From positions 42,066,412-42,130,411 of the forward strand of contig OW799234.1 in assembly GCA_941918925.1 (NCBI GenBank): DNA of 64,000 bases. Direction: 5' to 3'. The position numbers were made by a program, and so were the translations under genes. The stretch comes from Phyto melanocephala (lineage: Eukaryota > Arthropoda > Insecta > Diptera > Rhinophoridae). Below are positions 52,071 through 64,000 of the stretch, one piece after another (the first letter of the stretch is position 1; every line of letters starts with the position of its first letter). The notes beneath the pieces are model-generated. The model saw only the letters and a program-made list of their open reading frames with translations, was not told the origin of the DNA and ran no database searches.

Positions 52071-54786
52071 ACATGGCAGATAATTTTTTTCTTAATCCTA
52101 TCAACCTTAATTCTCTGACCTAATGTGTACCTATACATACATACCCACATAATTATGATACCCACATGTCCATAAGTAATGGTTTTTCTCTAACGTATCA
52201 ACTGTAATAAATGCAGCTAGTCATTTAGCTTTAATTCCCAAATGCTATCCATGTATATAAATGCCAATAAAGTATAATTGATTCTCATTAAAAATGATAA
52301 ATTCAATTGACACTTGTCGATAATAAAAGAAAGAAGTAATAAGTCTGTGTTCTTCTAAATGAAAAGCAATTCTCTATACATGCATGGTAAAAGGAAGCTT
52401 TCAGCTCTTATACCAAATTGTACATACATATTTTTGTGTTTGTATATGTGTTTCCTTAACTTTCATATCAAATACAATACAAATACAGTTGATAGTAAAA
52501 GAAAAATTAATTTTAACGAATAGTACAAAAGCAAAGTGGAAAGTTATTTGTACGTGTATTCGAACATGTTAAAACATATAAAACTCGACAAAGAAATAAG
52601 GAAGGCTGCGGAATATTGTGGACTTTTTTGAACAGATTTTTTTTCAGTTTTTAAAAAAATATATATATTCATATAATACGATAATACGTATGTATTAGCT
52701 ATTTAAATAATTATGCTATGAATATACTGTTTGTTATACCAGGGTACATCTTGTCATACTTCTATTTGCTAACTGTAAAATTATTTTTACAAACAAGTAA
52801 ATATGTTAATTATGGGTTTTTAATCAAAAAATAATATATAATCCGCCAATTTGTTTCACACGCTATCCTTAATTAAAAAATTTTCAAAGTGTACTGTATT
52901 GTAATAGTCAAGGCCTTTTTAGTGATATTAATATTATCGTATTTGGGTAAGAATTGTGTTCGATTAGCTGAACGCTTTTAGTTAATATTAATATAAAATC
53001 TGTTAGTTGAAAATTCAGTCGGTTTAGAACCGCCTCTGCAGAATTTCTTTCTGCTTACAGTTAGATTTCTGATTCCATTATTTTGGAACTTCCTACATTA
53101 AAACCTTTTTTTCGAAATTAAGAAAATGTACTGAAAAAATTAGAGATTCCTTAATTCAAGATTATAATATGATCTCTCAAGCGGGCTGAACTAAAAAATA
53201 AGTAATACAAGGAGCAAAATTAATTTCCTCCTTTATGGTGATATTCCAGATATAAACCTAATTTATCGATTTTGTCGCAGTATAGTAAAAATGCTCAACA
53301 GTATCGTAAATCTCTTTTAGTTTACTAGTCCTATTTTTCCACTCGTTTATCTTTTTTTATTTCTCTCTCTCTCTCTCTCTCTCTTTGTTAAGTGATCAAA
53401 ATTAACTGTTTATGTTTTATTCACAAGGATAAGTAAATTTTATTGGTATAAATTGGACACACAGAAGCGCATATGTCTCTGTTTATATGTAGAACATTTC
53501 CAATAACTATACATGTGCCAACTAAGCAGCGGAAATAAGAACTTGAACCACAATAATTGGGAAATGGGAATATAAAATGGTTGTTAAAACTTAACCAAAG
53601 CTACCAAAGAAAACTACCACACAAAAGAATGCAACAGCAAGGATAGCTGTCCTAATGCTTAGATAATAAAAATGTATCCTTATATACATACGTATTTAGT
53701 TGTTGCAGCAACTACAACAAAGAGTAAAAAAATCATAAACTATAGTGGCAAACACATATAGAGTTTCCTTTTTGGATTCTATTATAGAAGACCAGATTAT
53801 GACAAGATTAAGCTGATATGAAAATAAATATTTGATTTGTTTTTTCTTTTCTTTATTGACGACTACTTACTAATTCTTGTAAAATCTTTCAATAAACCAA
53901 TTTTATTATTTTTACAAATAGATAATAATGGAGATCAAAAGCAACAACATCGCCATCATCATTGAAAATATATGGAATAATTCATGTAGTCCCTACTTTC
54001 CTTCCGTTTCTTTTAAGAACATTAACTTTAGCTTTCCCTTGACCAAAACGGACTTTAAGTTTTATTTGTTGAACTTTAAAGATACGAGAGCTGTTCTATA
54101 AAAGTTTATAAACTTCGGGTTTTACGTACATTTTACCAATAGATATTTTAATTTCTTTAAAAAAAATATTGAGTGAGCCAAGGGAATAAATTATTATTAA
54201 GCCTTTAATAAATCTAAAATATTAATTTATGAATACGATAGTTAGATGTCTGTGTTCCTACCTAAAAGCTTGACCACTGAATAAGTAATTTTGAAACAAC
54301 CCACGCATGAATTGAAATCATTATTAGTTTTGTCATGGTTAGTTTTGACAAGTTTTCTAGCAGACGGAAGCAATGTGAACTATAATAAAATATACTACAT
54401 TTAAAACAATATTTTACAAGAAGCGTAAAGCAGAATATACCGATAATAACTTTCATAATGATGACTATGAACAAACGTTAGGAAGCCATTCGTTTTTAGA
54501 GGCAAGGGGTAACATTTGTGTTTGACAGTTTTACAAATAATTGGTTGTTTATGCTGTTTTTCTTTTTCTTATTTCCTATTAATGTACAAAATTGGCAAGA
54601 AGACGTTATAAGTTGTATGTTGTATGAAATTAACTTTTATTTTTTTATAAAAAAAACTTCATATGTTTATATGTAGGTAAAAATGTTTCACAAAATTTTA
54701 GTTCAAAAAATTATCAACAATTTTACAATTATACTTTATCGATTACTCGTTTTATTTACAACATTAAGTTTTTCAATGATTTCAAC
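52071..54786. other. Unassigned AT-rich sequence
   Basis: Apart from the CT run nothing could be supported; short frames such as 54262-54474 lack motifs. Confidence 0.35.
53362..53384. repeat. (CT)n microsatellite
   Basis: About eleven CT dinucleotides. Confidence 0.95.
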
Positions 54787-54789
54787 ACA

Positions 54790-55460
54790 TCTATACATAT
54801 ATATGAAAGAGTAACGTGACTGACTGACGGATTCATCATCGCACAGCCCAAACGCAAAGAGCTAGAGACATGAAATTTGGACAATCGGTTCGTCTTCCAA
54901 TGTATAGCTCCAATAAGAGCTATACAATTCGTACTTTAAGGGGGTAAAAACGGGCAAAATCGGTAATATTATATCTTATTTTACGCCCACCTTCCATACA
55001 ACGATTTATCTCAAATTCATATAATTTGTTTATGAATAAATATTTTGAAAGAATAAAGGATTCTATATTGAAATATCTGAGTTTAGTTTATTGACAGAAA
55101 CTAAATATTTAGTCACGCCCAATTTTCACTGGTAATGAAATTTAAATGCTCATAAAACCGACAGACTAACAGGTATGCTGATAAAATTTTGCACATATAG
55201 CTTTCTATTCAATTTCACTGTTATGCCAGAAAATGAAGGTGACACGCCCTCTTTAACGTCAATCTCCCATATGACGCTTTATACTAAATTCATATAATTT
55301 CTTTATGGATAAAGTTGTGGAAAAATAAAGGACTATATTAAAAGATCTAAGTTTTATTTATTAGAAGAAACTAAATTGGCTCGTATTTAGAGACCATTCC
55401 ATAGCGATTACAGTTAATAACAAAATAATAAATTTTGTGCTATAAAAGTACACAAAATTT
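54790..55460 (+). mobile_element. DINE-like element, interior only
   Basis: Shares words with 47238-48121 and 63128-64000: ACGCCCACCTTCC, AATTCATATAATTT, TGCTATAAAAGTACA. Both ends are degraded. Confidence 0.55.
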
Positions 55461-55684
55461 GTGGTAGACATCAATAGTGAGTGCTCTCTCTTGCTGAGAT
55501 ATGAATTGATCCGCGAAAAGTTGTCATTTGGAATTACTGTGAGGCGGTCGGATAAAAATGTGCTTAACCAAACAGTCCGTAATATTTTTAAGCCACAGCC
55601 TTCGATACCCGTTAAAAAGATCTGTTATAATAAATTTAGTAAGATCGTCAATTTAATTTGATAATTACGCTTTGATACTTAATA

Positions 55685-56199
55685 CCCTGTTCAGACAGAT
55701 ATTTTTAATTGTTTCAATTTAGTGTTGATTGAGCAATTAAAATAAGTGTTGAGACATACTCAATTTATCTTACTAAATTAGCATTTGATAGCTGTAAAAT
55801 AAGATGTATTTATACCAAATCAAAAAATGCCTTCTTTTCAGTGTTTTTTCTGTTGATAAAATATATTTACTATTATATTTATACTTATATAGACTTATAT
55901 GTATGTATTTGAATTTATTCAAACATTTTTTTAAAATTTTCTTTAAAAATTTTTCATTTTCTTAATTTTTATTTTTTGTATATTTATTTGTTTGACATTA
56001 GAAATGCCACCTATAGAATTTTCTTCTCACTGAACATACTTCTCAAGAGTTGTATTTCGAGTTTTAGACAATAAGTGAAACAATTAAGTATATATTGCTC
56101 AATTTAAAAATAATTTTTAGTATGGTTAATTGAGCTCAATAAGGCCTTTAATTGCGATAATATTATAAATTGACAATTAAGGCGCCTGTGTGAACATAG
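55685..56199. mobile_element. TA-flanked MITE candidate
   Basis: Left CCCTGTTCAGACAG...TTAATTG, right the complement of CTATGTTCACACAGGCGCC; imperfect TIR, TA on both sides. Confidence 0.5.
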
Positions 56200-56201
56200 T
56201 A

Positions 56202-58128
56202 TAAGGTAAGATCACACGATTGTCGTATTGCACCAAATTGCCCCAATATTTATTGTGCTGATATTGTGCACAATAATAAATTTGTTCTAATCAAATTTTC
56301 TGCAGTCACATGATTGCCATATTTTATACAAATTTTATTGTTACAAGTTGGCGAATTAAAATTTTGTGGCAATAAATGCTGCCTGCAACAACAACAGTCA
56401 GCGTAGTTTCCAGCAAATATATTTTATAGAATTTGATTTTTGCGTCTTTTGGTGGATAAAATTTTCACTCAAAAAAAAAAAAAAAAAACCGAAGTTGGTG
56501 GCTGCTTTTTATGTTTTATATTTATTGAAAGCATAAACAAAAATAAAATAGTTTAAAAAAAACGATCCGTATGGGTAGTACGCAAGGCTTAACTGGCTTA
56601 ATAAATTTAAAAAGTATAATTATGAATAAAAAAGAAATTTTTAAACAAAAATAACACTGCTCAACAAAAAATCATTTTTTGTTTTCCTGTTAATTAAAAC
56701 TATGTGGACTATATGGATTTTGCTGCGTTGAACTCAAATCCGTTGTCGGTTTTTCATCAGATCGGGATTTTTTTTTATGGGCGTGGAAAATTTTCCCCCC
56801 TTAATTAGTCAGGTACGGAGACATATTTCATCCTAACTCGAGAACCAGTCGTCCGATTTTCAAAAATAAAACACCATGAGATGTGTAAGAAAATTGTATT
56901 TATTTAGTTGAATAGAATTTTTCTCTATCTCTTATCGTTTTGGAACTATTCAAAAATTAATGGAGAAAAAAAATTTTTCGTGCAAAATTCGTAAAATGTC
57001 CCAAAAGTAAAGCGTGCGAAAATAAATTTATGTTTTTTTAAGTAGGTAACTGTTATTGCGACTTTGATATTTATTTTTTATAATTTTAAGAGAAGAAAAC
57101 CAAAAACAGTTATTGTTTCATTTCCTTTTGTGATGGATAAAATAAAGTTCAAAATTAATATGTAACTACTTTCGTTAAAAATGGATATTTTGCCCATATA
57201 GACCCCATGAAAATTTTCAAATCGTTTCCGGGTCCACTAAAAATTATCGGATTGACTCCAAATTTTACAGGATTACATTTTTAACAGAAGGGAACAAGAT
57301 TCGGGCCGGCGGTTGATAAATTTCAAAAATTTCAAAATAAGAACACCCTTAGTGCATAGCCATATTTATGTTATTGTTATTTACATACAGAAACGTAAAC
57401 AATATATACAAGATATATGTATATATGTTATCCCATAAGTATTATTATATTAAATTATGTCGACCACTGTGCGCAAAAATATCGTATGTTACGTTTTTTA
57501 AGAAATCGACATTTCTATTCAAATTGATTATACATCCATTAATCCATATGCTGATAAAATGTTATAGCGATAACTGTTTTAGTTATCGAGCTAACACTGT
57601 GTACATGTATGTATCGTATGTAGCAGTGTTATTTACGTTTTTATTTATTTGAAAGTAATAAAAACGTTCTCCTGCAAAATTTTGTTTTTGTACCATAGGA
57701 TAATTTCACGCACAGGGGTCAATATGCAAACTTTAAGATACAAATATAATTTTACAGATATACAATATAAGCGACTCAGCCAACTTTTAGCTACTAAGTT
57801 TCAATGGGGTTGCGATGTCTACGCAGTAGTCAATTTTCCGACTCTTTATACTTTAAAACTAACTTTAAGTAAGCTACGTAATAGTTAGTTTGAAGTTAAC
57901 CTATTTATAGTTAGTTTTATTTTAGTTGTATTTAAGTAAACTATAAAATGACTTTACTTAAAATAATTATTAAGTTCTGTACGAAATTAATATAATTTAT
58001 TTAATAAGTGATTTACATTTTACAAAAATTAGATGTAAAGGAACAAACACTCTTATATTTGCTTTAAATTTGGATAATTTATAAAGGGTGGTTCAATTTG
58101 AAGGTTCGATGTTGATTTTGGACAAAAC
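56202..58128. other. Unassigned AT-rich sequence
   Basis: Poly-A run at about 56471-56488. No supported gene; frames at 57368-57888 have no motif. Confidence 0.35.
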
Positions 58129-58129
58129 A

Positions 58130-58613
58130 CAAATTATTAAGGAAATTATTGCCATTCATATAATATCTCTATGAATAAAGATTTTTGAATAACAAAGGAC
58201 TATATTGAAACATCTAAGTTGCATTCATTAGTAGAAACAACTTCAACACGCCTTCTTTAACGCCCACTTTCATTGAAAGACTAAATTTACGAAAAAATTT
58301 TTTTTTTTCAATAAAAAATATTTTTACTCAATTTATATTTTAAATTCAAGTTTCTTTTTTAATTTTTTTAGTTTTGAAGTGTTCCTTTAACATTATAAAC
58401 TATTTTATGCCTTTTAATAAAAAGTTTTTTTTTTATTAAAAACAAATTTACTTTTTATTTGTTTTGCTGCGGGATCCCGGGATATTAAAAAATAAATCTC
58501 GCGTTTCCGGAAAACAAAAATTTTTGGGAAAAAAATACTAGTTACAAAAGAACGGAAAACTGGTGGTGGGTATAAAAGATTCGGCACAGCCGAATATAGT
58601 GCTCTTACTTGTT
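58130..58613 (+). mobile_element. DINE-like element, second subfamily, 3' part
   Basis: CAACACGCCTTC and AACGCCCACTTTC inside, then GGTGGGTATAAAAGATTCGG and hairpin ATTCGGCACAGCCGAAT, end ACTTGTT. Confidence 0.72.
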
Positions 58614-58979
58614 CAGTTTTGTTTTGGAAAAACCTCAAAAAAAATTTGTTTTTGTACAGCATCAGTAAAAAGTGGCATAAATAAATATATGCACCACAAG
58701 TTAATTTTTGCCAATTTTTCCATCCAAAGAATATAGAACAGTGTTCAACAAATTGGAAATTTTTTCCATCAAAATAAAAAAATGTGCGAAAAGTAAAACA
58801 AGTAGGAAAAAATACAATAAAACCTCAAATAATGTTTAGGAATCTTTCAGCCAAATGTGCAAAGATGACGTGATTTGCTTAGAAGATTCTCATGAATATT
58901 GAAACAATGATAAATGCTTTTGGAATCAGCCACCACTATCAAAAATGTGTAGACATTGATGTTGGCGCCTGCTTAACCT

Positions 58980-59391
58980 CGGCTTGTAAAATGTAAGTTT
59001 TTCTAAAATATTGTGTGTCTTTAGTTTCTTCAACAATTTTACTGATTTGCCTTTCACTTTTCATACATGGAATTCAGTTATTGTAAGCACACATTACCTC
59101 TTCGTATTGAGTAAGAAGATGGGAGTTTTGTTACGTACTGATGTTAATTATATAAAAGGACGTTTGAAAATTTCGCACATACATAATTCTAAAATTACTA
59201 AAAACAATAGTAAAAGAAATGATAAGGTAACATTTTAAAATTAAAAATGTATGTAAGTTTTGATTTATTTTTTATTAACAGGGTAAAATCATCGAAAGTC
59301 TCTGGTACTCAAGTCAGCTAGAAGTGCGGGACCATAACGTGCTAAAAACTAATACTTGTGAACCACACCTAATAGTCAAGTTCGTTTTCTG
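58980..59391 (+). other. Possible two-exon coding segment, unrecognised
   Basis: The frame ending at codon AAG 59224-59226 is followed by GTAACA, a 55-bp AT-rich gap, and TTTTTTATTAACAG (AG at 59280-59281). Splicing keeps phase 0 and continues for 36 codons (LWYSSQLEVRDHNVL...) to TGA at about 59390. The product has no recognised domain. The length and spacing suit a fly intron, but this could be chance. Confidence 0.25.
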
Positions 59392-59805
59392 AATTTCATT
59401 TCACATTTCTCAATTTGAATCATTGAAAGATACACAATCGAGCAACGCGTTAAAGTAATTTAGGCTTATTATATATAATCATTGCATCCTCGCGTTATTC
59501 CTTCCTAATATCAATAAATAAAGCATTGTGGTCGCTATGTGTGTATACAACAACGACAGCTGTTCTAAAATCGGCCGTGTTATAATGTAGAGGTTTATTT
59601 AACTGGAAGAGCAATTCACCCCTACCCGCCCTAAATCTGTGTGTGTATGTATGTATGTTTTCTTAGCTTGTTATACCCTTTGCTTATGGTACTTTTGTTT
59701 TTCCCTGTTTTCAGCCACACGTTAATTTATAGGCATGTTTGTCAATATTTATAGGTACGATATGCCTCTAGGAAAAGTCCTAAAAAATTAGACAATTCGG
59801 TTTCA

Positions 59806-60060
59806 AACAAGTAACAGTGCTATATTCGGCCGTGCCGAATCTTATATACCCTTAACAACGTGAAGTCATGCTATAACAATTGTTTGTATCACTATTCATC
59901 TGATATAAAATACGTACATATGTATATACTGGTTAGAATGAATCGCTATTGAAATTCAGCACAATCACCCTATAACTTTCTGAGATATGAGAAAAAAAAC
60001 AACGACCAACTCGTTTTTTTCACAATTACAACAACAACATGCATGCATTTTATAATATAT
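59806..60060. mobile_element. Rearranged DINE-like pieces
   Basis: A minus-strand 3' end (ATTCGGCCGTGCCGAAT hairpin, TATACCC) is joined at about 59937 to a plus-strand interior (AATGAATCGCTATTGAAATT, ACAACAACATGCATG), showing an inversion or two fused copies. Confidence 0.65.
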
Positions 60061-61345
60061 ATGTACAAATATATACAACAATTTTACCGAAAATTTTCAA
60101 AATTTCAAGTATTTTTTATTTACCGATGCACAAGAATACAATTCTTGACACAATTTCCAATTTTATTTCACAGGCACTAAAAAAATTCCACAAAATCTTT
60201 AATATTATTTGATGCTTTTAATTTCTTCCTCTTTCTTCAATTTAATTTTACAATTATTGAGAAAAATAGAATAAAAAACGAAAACGTCAAAATAGAAACG
60301 TCCAAAAGTAGCTTGAAAAACAGAAATCGTGTTACTTTTGTAACGTCTCTGCCTTCTCTACTCCTTTCGCCCAGAAATAAATGTAACATGTTACAGTAAC
60401 GTGTTACAAGTAACATAGTCTGAATGCCGTGTAAGATTTAGAGGCATAGAATATTTTACCTCGAACGGCGATACTACTTGGATAAGAAAGAGACAAGTTA
60501 AATATGATTGTTAACACATTTTCTTACTTTAAAGTATTGTTTTGAATAGAATTTGTTTGAGGGGCATTCATACTTACATACATGAACAAATTCAAATGAA
60601 ATTACTCAGTACTGTACTACATATTTAATATGAACACATTACGTAATTAATATTGTCATTGTCGAGATTTAAAAATTAGACAAAAGTTGTTAATGATATT
60701 ATTTCAACTCTGGTTTTCCGTACAAAAAATATTATCTTATTTGCTCTTCCATACAATGAATAGTAGCAACAATATTAATGTGACAATAGATAATATTGTC
60801 TCCTTGAGGTTTATCATACGGATTCATTGTTACTTTCAGTTGTTTCTCTGTTAACAACAATGAAAGTAATAATAATGGCAATAGAGTCATAAGAGAATGT
60901 GTGCGTGCATATGAGTGTGTGTAATGAATGTGTCTCAAGTTGTATAGATAAACATGAATCCAGGTAAACAAATTTAACATTAAACAAAATTAATTTAAAC
61001 TCAATTTATATCAATCTTTTAAGTGTCTGTATTTGAGAAAGTCATTTAAGCTTTTTTTTATTGCAGAAACATTGCCCAATTAATGAAAATGTATTTTCTG
61101 TTTCAGAGATACACATTGTTCAAGTGAACAAAAATACATAGTAAATATATTCACTAAATCGATTCACAATTATCTATTGGCTAATTAATTCGATTAAGTT
61201 GCTCAGTTGCTTAAACATGTTTCTTTAAGAAGATCTGACCTTAAACGCAATAAAAAATAACAACAAGTACAAGGAAATAATCAAAATTATTTAATTTTTT
61301 ATTGCTTGCTGTTTGACTGATCTCCTCCTTCCTACCTTTCTAGGA
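60061..61345. other. Unassigned AT-rich sequence
   Basis: GTTAC/GTAAC words form small palindromes near 60330-60417. No gene supported. Confidence 0.35.
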
Positions 61346-61349
61346 GATC

Positions 61350-61705
61350 GCAATCGGTTATCAGTGGTGATTTAATTTCACGTTTGCTTCAAGTTACAAC
61401 AGGTGTTCCACAGGGTGCTATACTTGGACGGTTGCTATACTCGATATGTGCAAGTGATTTACCACTACAACTACTGAATTCTTAAAAACTGATGACGTTC
61501 AGTTGTATCTTAGTTATTCCAAGGAAATAATCACTTCAAAAATTTGGAAATGAAATAATGATCTGGAAAAAATTCGGGTGTCACATTTAACAAATCCCTA
61601 ACTTGGTCGGAACAAATTAGCCAGGCGTGTGGCAGACCGTACAGTATGTTGCGAAATTTATGGGCCACTCAAAAATTTTACCCGTTGAAGGTTAAAATCC
61701 TTTTT
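61350..61705 (+). pseudogene. Jockey/I-type non-LTR RT fragment
   Basis: TTGVPQGAILGRLLYSI (RT block 4) then SDLPLQLL, a damaged YADD region (LMTFSCIL/DDVQLYLSYS in another frame near 61490), and VTFNKSLTWSEQI...GRPYSMLRNLWA near 61590-61665, typical of the RT thumb. Internal deletion and frameshifts. Confidence 0.72.
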
Positions 61706-61805
61706 TAATTTTAAACACACTTAGCTAGTAAATTTTGCTTTTAGCTATAAGCCATTTTTAAAGCGATTCTTAGATATTTGCATACCTTTTATCTGTGTTG
61801 CCAAG

Positions 61806-62220
61806 CTTTGTCATTCCGTTTTTAATTACTACACTATCGATTTCCGACCCCAGAAAGTATGTATTTTCTGAAAGCTTATGACAAGGGGACCAATGTCTGC
61901 ATATCAGTCCGTCTTTGTGTTTTGGTTGTAAGAAACTTTTAAAAGCCCCCACATGTTACTCAGATCTGTATGTAGTGCCAAACTGTTGTAAATATTCAAC
62001 AATGAATCGCTATTTAAATCCATTACGATCGCCATATAACTTTATGAAATATGAGAAAAACTGTCCCATATTTTTACCACGAAAATCAAAATTTTTCAGC
62101 GCCAGGTTAATTTATAGAGACATTCGTTACAATATATGTTTGTTAGTAGATATGACATGCTTCTAGGGATATTCTTAAAAAATGTTGGATAAATCGGATA
62201 CTAATTGACACAGCTATAAG
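61806..62220 (+). mobile_element. DINE-like element, degraded 5' part
   Basis: TTTGTCATTCCGTTTTTAAT, TTTCCGACCCCAGAAAGTAT, TTTCTGAAAGCTTATGA, then the copy-F-like AATGAATCGCTATT. Its 3' end is probably 62971-63008, separated by unrelated sequence. Confidence 0.65.
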
Positions 62221-62432
62221 CATAAATAAATTTGAAAAATATAATTTTTTTAATATCAAATTATTGAAGCTCCCTATTAATTTGTAGACATGGTGAGGAC
62301 GCCAGAATACAAACCGTAGCATCGAAATTAACATCGAAAAAAACAGACTAATCGGTTTGAAAATAGACAAAAACAATTTATATATGGCCTACGTGCGGTT
62401 TGGTTGCTAAAACAACCTTAAAACAATAGTTT

Positions 62433-62508
62433 GGCCAGATTGTCGGTGGCGCTGGCATGCTGGCGTTTTGCTCCGGCTAGAGCTCGCGGTCTTGGGATGG
62501 TTCTTGCC
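62433..62508. repeat. Dispersed repeat, copy 2 (inverted to 50651)
   Basis: GGCCAGAT-GTCGG-GGCGCTGG, GCTCCGGCTAGAGCTCGC and GGATGGTTCTTGCC; complements 50651-50728. Confidence 0.8.
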
Positions 62509-62970
62509 GGCGTTCTGGCTATTGGCACGCGGCATACAAAGAAGATCATACCATCATCATAATTAACAAAAGTAGAGGAAAGGGACCCGAATATGGACTT
62601 AACGCGAAATACACCATATACTTGTAATGGTGTCCTTTTCTACATATCTTTTGGGGGGTTGGCGAATAGTATGCCAACAGCTTTTACCATAGGGATTTCA
62701 CCATGATCCCCTGTAACAGAATACATTAAACAACGGAAAGAATGGCGCCCTAAACAAAATGGTGGAAAGTTGTTTTTATGTACAACCCCATCAATATGGG
62801 TATCAAATGAAAGGGCTTGACTAGTAGAATAAAACTAACTATGTAAAAACTTCAAATCAAAAATGGCACTAGAAATAATAAAACAATAAGGCGTCTAACA
62901 TTAAATCTGAAATCAAAGCTGCTACGATGCGGTCACTATACCTACATAAATGACGTTGAAGGATATTATC

Positions 62971-63008
62971 AGTTTCGGCACGGCCCAATATAGCTTACTT
63001 ACTCGTTT
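62971..63008 (+). mobile_element. DINE-like 3' end
   Basis: TTTCGGCACGGCCCAATATAG and TTACTCGTT, a degraded hairpin and terminus. Confidence 0.55.
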
Positions 63009-63127
63009 AGCCTATTTCAGAATTTTTTGCTTTAAGTTTTGTTGTTATTTCATTCCCTCAGTAGTAGAAAACGCTACTAGTGTAGTTCGTGGTATAAAAA
63101 AGGTTACTGAAAAGTTTACACTAAATA

Positions 63128-64000
63128 GAACCAGTAAGAGCACTATATTCGGCTGTGCCGAATCTTTTATACACACCTCCAATTTTGTGTACTTTGATAG
63201 CACAAAATCTATTATATTGCTGTTAACTGCAATCGCTATGGAATAATCTCTTCATACTAAAATATGTATCAATTTTTAAAATGTTCTCGTAAATTTAGTC
63301 TTTCAATAAAAGTATGCGTTAAAGTAGGCATGTCCATACAGTTTCTGCTAATAAATAGAACTGAGATATTTCAATACAGCCCTTTATTCTTCCAAAAACT
63401 TTGTCGATAGAGAAATTATATGAATTTAAGATAGGGCATAATGTGGGAGACAGGTCTTAAAGTGGGCGTGTCACCTAAATTTTCAGTCATAAAAATTATA
63501 TTGCCCAGAGGATATCTGTAGAAAATTTTATTAACAATGGATTACGTGAAAAGTGGGCGTTATAGTAGGCGTGTTGAAGTTGTTTCTTAGATATTTTTAC
63601 ATAGTCCTTTATTATTCCAAAATCAAAAATGTTATATGGGAGGTGGGCGTGTCACATTTATTTTCCGTTGGAACAAATCCTTCAAGCAAAAAGCAATGTT
63701 TGCAAAATTTCATAATCGTACATCTAATTTTGTCAGTTTTATTAGGTTTTAAATTTTAAATAAACAATGTGCGGTATAAATTTTGTACATTTTGATTAAT
63801 AACTTCTTTCCTCATGCATAGATTTAATTTTCAGGAAAATTATTTTTATTTATATATATTCGAAGTTTCATGACTCTACGTTAATGGGTTTGGACACAAT
63901 TCCATTTTATTTGATGTTGGAGGACTTGGTTTTTTGACCTACTCTTGTATTACGAGCTTTAAGACTTTATTAAAAATAAAAAGCTTTTAATTAAAAAAAA
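63128..64000 (-). mobile_element. DINE-like element, second subfamily, runs off window
   Basis: Minus-strand 3' end with hairpin ATTCGGCACAGCCGAAT (reads ATTCGGCTGTGCCGAAT on plus), then GTGGGCGTGTCAC-type internal repeats as in 47238-48121. The 5' end is outside the window. Confidence 0.75.

Noticed and set aside
60330..60417. Transposon end from GTTAC/GTAAC palindromes
   Set aside because: No partner end or TSD was found within several kilobases.

Overview
The window is repeat-dominated, AT-rich DNA from a higher fly (Diptera, most likely a schizophoran such as a tephritid or calyptrate). The evidence is abundant TATG/TGTA microsatellites, many DINE-1/Helentron-like elements (ends TATACCCTTCAC... 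and ...ACTTGTT), two BEL/Pao retrotransposons, LOA/I-like and other non-LTR fragments, Tc1/mariner, hAT, Mutator-like, P-like and Helitron elements. I could not identify any confident host protein-coding gene; one weak spliced candidate is noted near 58.8-59.4 kb.

Layout. 1-1015: internally deleted P-element-like transposase (minus). About 1600-15590: a plus-strand non-LTR retrotransposon (ORF1 and ORF2 overlapping as ATGA, with APE endonuclease, RT and RNase H), now a pseudogene. It is split by a complete minus-strand BEL element (2114-9931, TSD CTGAC), which carries an extra zinc-knuckle ORF in the env position behind a good 3' splice site, and by a 0.7-kb minus-strand fragment of another non-LTR element (11872-12569). 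16.2-16.6 kb: hAT transposase C-terminus. 16.9-20.5 kb: DINE-like elements around a 1.3-kb tandem duplication holding a tRNA-like sequence. 20.6-23.5 kb: a TA-flanked MITE and a decayed hAT with an 8-bp TSD. 23.6-26.9 kb: a Helitron with central tandem repeats abutting a DINE copy that is split by an insertion carrying a Mutator-like element with about 220-bp inverted repeats.

27050-33596 is the best preserved element: a plus-strand BEL retrotransposon with two 481-bp LTRs that look identical, TSD TTACC, and one uninterrupted 1831-codon polyprotein that starts with a PHD-type zinc finger. 33.7-39.1 kb: a DINE copy, a decayed mariner-family transposase, a second Helitron with central repeats, and a Tc1 element with IR/DR ends that contains a DINE insertion. 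40.1-40.7 kb: a solo LTR related to the first BEL. 41.2-44.5 kb: a DINE fragment, a perfect 125-bp inverted repeat, and a hAT element (8-bp TSD) with a DINE nested in it. About 44.65 kb: a hammerhead-ribozyme-like motif. The rest (45-64 kb) is AT-rich sequence with MITEs, decayed RT fragments, a tRNA-derived SINE with a 14-bp TSD, a dispersed inverted repeat of unknown identity and several DINE-family copies.

The genes do not form a host pathway; they are layers of transposons. Nested junctions, reconstructed from TSDs and from undisturbed sister arms, give a relative insertion order. The BEL at 27-33.6 kb appears youngest; the P-like, mariner-like and RT fragments are the most decayed.
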